Origin: Glandiceps talaboti
Taxonomy: Eukaryota > Hemichordata > Enteropneusta > Spengelidae
Length of the DNA: 12,000 nt
Assembly (NCBI RefSeq): GCF_964340395.1
Contig: NC_135561.1
Span: forward strand, 22,318,986 to 22,330,985
Reading direction: 5' to 3'
The notes under the pieces are model-generated. The model did no database searches. It saw only the letters and a list, made by a program, of their open reading frames with translations, and had not been told where the DNA came from. A program made the position numbers and the translations under genes. Positions 7,673 to 12,000 of the stretch are shown piece after piece (positions within the stretch are counted from its first letter, which is position 1; every line of letters begins with the position of its first letter).

Positions 7673-8780
7673 CACAAATTGATTGTATGCCTCTAGGATA
7701 TTCTACAGATCGATATCTGATTATTTATATAAATATGGATAAGGGACCGGACAGAATTTATTTTATATAACTTACCATCATAGAACTATATGTTATCATA
7801 CAGAAATAACTTACCATCATAGAACTACATGTTATCATACAGAAATAACTTACCATCATAGAACTACATGTTATCATACAGAAATAACTAACCATCATAG
7901 AACTACATGTTATCATACAGAAATAACTTACCATCATAGAACTACATGTTATCATACAGAAATAACTTACCATCACAGAACTGCATGTTATCATACAGAA
8001 ATAACTTACCATCATAGAACTACATGTTATCATACAGAAATAACTAACCATCATAGAACTACATGTTATCATACAGAAATAACTTACCATCATAGAACTA
8101 CATGTTATCATACAGAAATAACTTACCATCATAGAACTACATGTTATCATACAGAAATAACTTACCATCATAGAACTACATGTTATCATACAGAAATAAC
8201 TTACCATCATAGAACTACATGTTATCATACAGAAATAACTTACCATCATAGAACTACATGTTATCATACAGAAATAACTTACCATCATAGAACTACATGT
8301 TATCATACAGAAATAACTTACCATCACAGAACATGTTATCATACAGAAATACCTTACCATCATAGAACTACATGTTATCATACAGAAATAACTTACCATC
8401 ATAGAACTACATGTTATCATACAGAAATAACTAACCATCATAGAACTACATGTTATCATACAGAAATAACTAACCATCATAGAACTACATGTTATCATAC
8501 AGAAATAACTTACCATCATAGAACTACATGTTATCATACAGAAATAACTTACCATCATAGAACTACATGTTATCATACAGAAATAACTTACCATCATAGA
8601 ACTACATGTTATCATACAGAAATAACTTACCATCATAGAACTACATGTTATCATACAGAAATAACTTACCATCACAGAACTACATGTTATCATACAGAAA
8701 TAACTTACCATCACAGAACTACATGTTATCATACAGAAATAACTTACCATCATAGAACTACATGTTATCATACAGAAATA

Positions 8781-9303
8781 CCTTACCATCATAGAACTAC
8801 ATGTTATCATACAGAAATAACTTACCATCATAGAACTACGTTATCATACAGAAATAACTTACCATCATAGAACTACGTTATCATACAGAAATAACTTACC
8901 ATCATAGAACATGTTATCATACAGAAATAACTTACCATCATAGAACTACATGTTATCATACAGAAATAACTTACCATCATAGAACTACATGTTATCATAC
9001 AGAAATAACTTACCATCACAGAACTACATGTTATCATACAGAAATAACTTACCATCATAGAACTACATGTTATCATACAGAAATAACTTACCATCACAGA
9101 ACTGCATGTTATCATACAGAAATAACTTGCCATCATAGAACTACATGTTATCATACAGAAATAACTTACCATCATAGAACTACATGTTATCATACATAAA
9201 TAACTTACCATCATAGAACTACATGTTATCATACAGAAATAACTTACCATCATAGAACTACATGTTATCATACAGAAATAACTAACCATCATAGAACTAC
9301 ATG
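8781..9303. repeat. Higher-order repeat copy A within the satellite
   Basis: The order of variant units here recurs at 11377-11901. Matching landmarks are ATACCTTACC (8781 and 11377), ACTACGTTATC (8877 and 11475), the 36-bp AGAACATG unit (8911 and 11509), the linked CACAG...CTGCATG unit (9102 and 11700) and the rare CATGTAATC (9303 and 11901). The last four all give an offset of exactly 2598 bp; the first gives 2596 because one 37-bp unit in copy A is 39 bp in the other copy. Private changes (ACTTGCC near 9128, CATACATAAA near 9196) show divergence since duplication. Confidence 0.85.
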
Positions 9304-11376
9304 TAATCATACAGAAATAACTTACCATCATAGAACTACATGTTATCATACAGAAATAACTTACCATCACAGAACTGCATGTTATCATACAGAAATAACT
9401 TACCATCATAGAACTACATGTTATCATACAGAAATAACTAACCATCATAGAACTACATGTTATCATACAGAAATAAATTACCATCATAGAACTACATGTT
9501 ATCATACAGAAATAACTAACCATCATAGAACTACATGTTATCATACAGAAATAACTAACCATCATAGAACTACATGTTATCATACAGAAATAACTAACCA
9601 TCATAGAACTACGTTATCATACAGAAATAACTAACCATCATAGAACTACATGTTATCATACAGAAATAACTAACCATCATAGAACTACGTTATCATACAG
9701 AAATAACTTACCATCATAGAACTACATGTTATCATACAGAAATAACTAACCATCACAGAACTACATGTTATCATACAGAAATAACTTACCATCACAGAAC
9801 TACATGTTATCATACAGAAATAACTAACCATCATAGAACTACATGTTATCATACAGAAATAACTAACCATCATAGAACTACATGTTATCATACAGAAATA
9901 ACTAACCATCATAGAACTACATGTTATCATACAGAAATAACTAACCATCATAGAACTACATGTTATCATACAGAAATAACTTACCATCATAGAACTACAT
10001 GTTATCATACAGAAATAACTTACCATCATAGAACTACATGTTATCATACAGAAATAACTTACCATCACAGAACTACATGTTATCATACAGAAATAACTTA
10101 CCATCATAGAACTACATGTTATCATACAGAAATAACTTACCATCATAGAACTACATGTTATCACATATAAATAACTTATCATCATAGAACTACATGTTAT
10201 CATACAGAAATAACTTACCATCATAGAACTACATGTTATCATACAGAAATAACTTACCATCATAGAACTACATGTTATCATACAGAAATAACTTACCATC
10301 ATAGAACTACATGTTATCATACAGAAATAACTTACCATCATAGAACTACATGTTATCATACAGAAATAACTTACCATCATAGAACTACATGTTATCATAC
10401 AGAAATAACTTACCATCATAGAACTACATGTTATCATACAGAAATAACTTACCATCACAGAACATGTTATCATACAGAAATACCTTACCATCATAGAACT
10501 ACATGTTATCATACAGAAATAACTTACCATCATAGAACTACATGTTATCATACAGAAATAACTTACCATCATAGAACTACATGTTATCATACAGAAATAA
10601 CTTACCATCATAGAACTACATGTTATCATACAGAAATAACTTACCATCATAGAACTACATGTTATCATACAGAAATAACTTACCATCATAGAACTACATG
10701 TTATCATACAGAAATAACTTACCATCATAGAACTACATGTTATCATACAGAAATAACTTACCATCATAGAACTACATGTTATCATACAGAAATAACTAAC
10801 CATCATAGAACTACATGTTATCATACAGAAATAACTTACCATCATAGAACTACATGTTATCATACAGAAATAACTTACCATCATAGAACTACATGTTATC
10901 ATACAGAAATAACTTACCATCATAGAACTACATGTTATCATACAGAAATAACTTACCATCATAGAACTACATGTTATCATACAGAAATAACTTACCATCA
11001 TAGAACTACATGTTATCATACAGAAATAACTTACCATCACAGAACATGTTATCATACAGAAATACCTTACCATCATAGAACTACATGTTATCATACAGAA
11101 ATAACTTACCATCATAGAACTACATGTTATCATACAGAAATATCTTACCATCATAGAACTACATGTTATCATACAGAAATAACTTACCATCATAGAACTA
11201 CATGTTATCATACAGAAATAACTTACCATCATAGAACTACATGTTATCATAAAGAAATAACTTACCATCATAGAACTACATGTTATCATACAGAAATAAC
11301 TTACCATCACAGAACTACATGTTATCATACAGAAATAACTTACCATCATAGAACTACATGTTATCATACAGAAATA

Positions 11377-11901
11377 CCTTACCATCATAGAACTACATGT
11401 TATCATACAGAAATAACTTACCATCATAGAACTACATGTTATCATACAGAAATAACTTACCATCATAGAACTACGTTATCATACAGAAATAACTTACCAT
11501 CATAGAACATGTTATCATACAGAAATAACTTACCATCATAGAACTACATGTTATCATACAGAAATAACTTACCATCATAGAACTACATGTTATCATACAG
11601 AAATAACTTACCATCACAGAACTACATGTTATCATACAGAAATAACTTACCATCATAGAACTACATGTTATCATACAGAAATAACTTACCATCACAGAAC
11701 TGCATGTTATCATACAGAAATAACTTACCATCATAGAACTACATGTTATCATACAGAAATAACTTACCATCATAGAACTATATGTTATCATACAGAAATA
11801 ACTTACCATCATAGAACTACATGTTATCATACAGAAATAACTTACCATCATAGAACTACATGTTATCATACAGAAATAACTAACCATCATAGAACTACAT
11901 G
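11377..11901. repeat. Higher-order repeat copy B within the satellite
   Basis: This is the partner of 8781-9303. It has its own private change (ACTATATG near 11780). After the CATGTAATC unit, the next CACAG...CTGCATG unit comes one 39-bp unit earlier than in copy A (offset 2559 instead of 2598), which fits a single-unit gain or loss. Confidence 0.85.
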
Positions 11902-12000
11902 TAATCATACAGAAATAACTTACCATCACAGAACTGCATGTTATCATACAGAAATAACTTACCATCATAGAACTACATGTTATCATACAGAAATAACTAA

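Larger units (their letters stand above)
7766..12000. repeat. 39-bp satellite array, about 108 copies, open at the window end
   Basis: The unit AACTTACCATCATAGAACTA followed by CATGTTATCATACAGAAAT (39 bp, 11 G or C) repeats head to tail from 7766 to the last base. Most units differ by 0-2 bases. Recurrent variants are AACTAACC, CATCACAG, linked CACAG...CTGCATG, ATACCTTACC, 37-bp units that lack AT (ACTACGTTATC, with the G at 8840, 8877, 9613, 9689 and 11475) and 36-bp units that lack TAC (AGAACATG at 8331, 8911, 10462, 11044 and 11509). Strand composition is skewed (plus strand A17 T11 C8 G3). On the minus strand one frame is open for long blocks (period MMVSYFCMITCSS), and on the plus strand a second frame is open too (TYHHRTTCYHTEI). 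No start, promoter or conserved frame supports translation. Confidence 0.98.

Noticed and set aside
7758-11986. Four long minus-strand ORFs of 171-593 codons as a repeat protein gene
   Set aside because: They only read through the 39-bp satellite. The frame is broken by 37-bp units, nearly every unit supplies an ATG, and there is no promoter or non-repeat domain.
7766-12000. CRISPR array
   Set aside because: Units are contiguous with no unique spacers, and the context is eukaryotic.

Overview
The window looks like repeat-rich, AT-rich nuclear DNA from an invertebrate animal, probably marine. The reasons are the absence of bacterial-style gene packing, long TA and pentanucleotide microsatellites, a tRNA-like SINE head with Pol III boxes, a decayed non-LTR retrotransposon tail, hammerhead-ribozyme inverted repeats like those of Penelope-like elements and retrozymes, and a large 39-bp satellite. 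The species cannot be named from the sequence. No complete multi-exon gene can be built here.

Layout. 1-345: a diverged 228-bp tandem duplication. 452-1322: TA tracts and a short inverted-repeat element (709-1245). Its 112-bp arms are about 98% identical, and each contains a full type I hammerhead ribozyme core, one on each strand. 1323-2030: no recognised gene, one weak exon candidate. 2030-2150: tRNA-like SINE head. 2412-2987: a C17 tract, then a plausible splice acceptor leading into a short terminal exon candidate. 2985-3875: nothing recognised. 3876-4015: ACATT/ACAGT pentanucleotide array. 4514-4667: weak minus-strand exon candidate. 4759-5076: palindromic elements, including a perfect 55-bp inverted repeat that looks like a MITE. 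5077-5575: degenerate 20-bp array that reverses orientation. 6264-6945: 5'-truncated LINE relic with reverse-transcriptase C-terminal remnants. 7227-7672: CCAAT and TATA promoter-like sequence followed by a 58-codon ORF with a hydrophobic N-terminal segment. 7766 to the window end: about 108 head-to-tail copies of a 39-bp satellite, continuing past the edge.

The most interesting items are the inverted hammerhead pair and the satellite. On its minus strand, most satellite units carry a near-perfect U1-type 5' splice site, and the array has dated higher-order duplications. The best gene-like signal is the TATA-driven short ORF directly beside the satellite, possibly a first coding exon. The long satellite ORFs are best read as by-products of a unit length divisible by three, because several 37-bp units break the frame.
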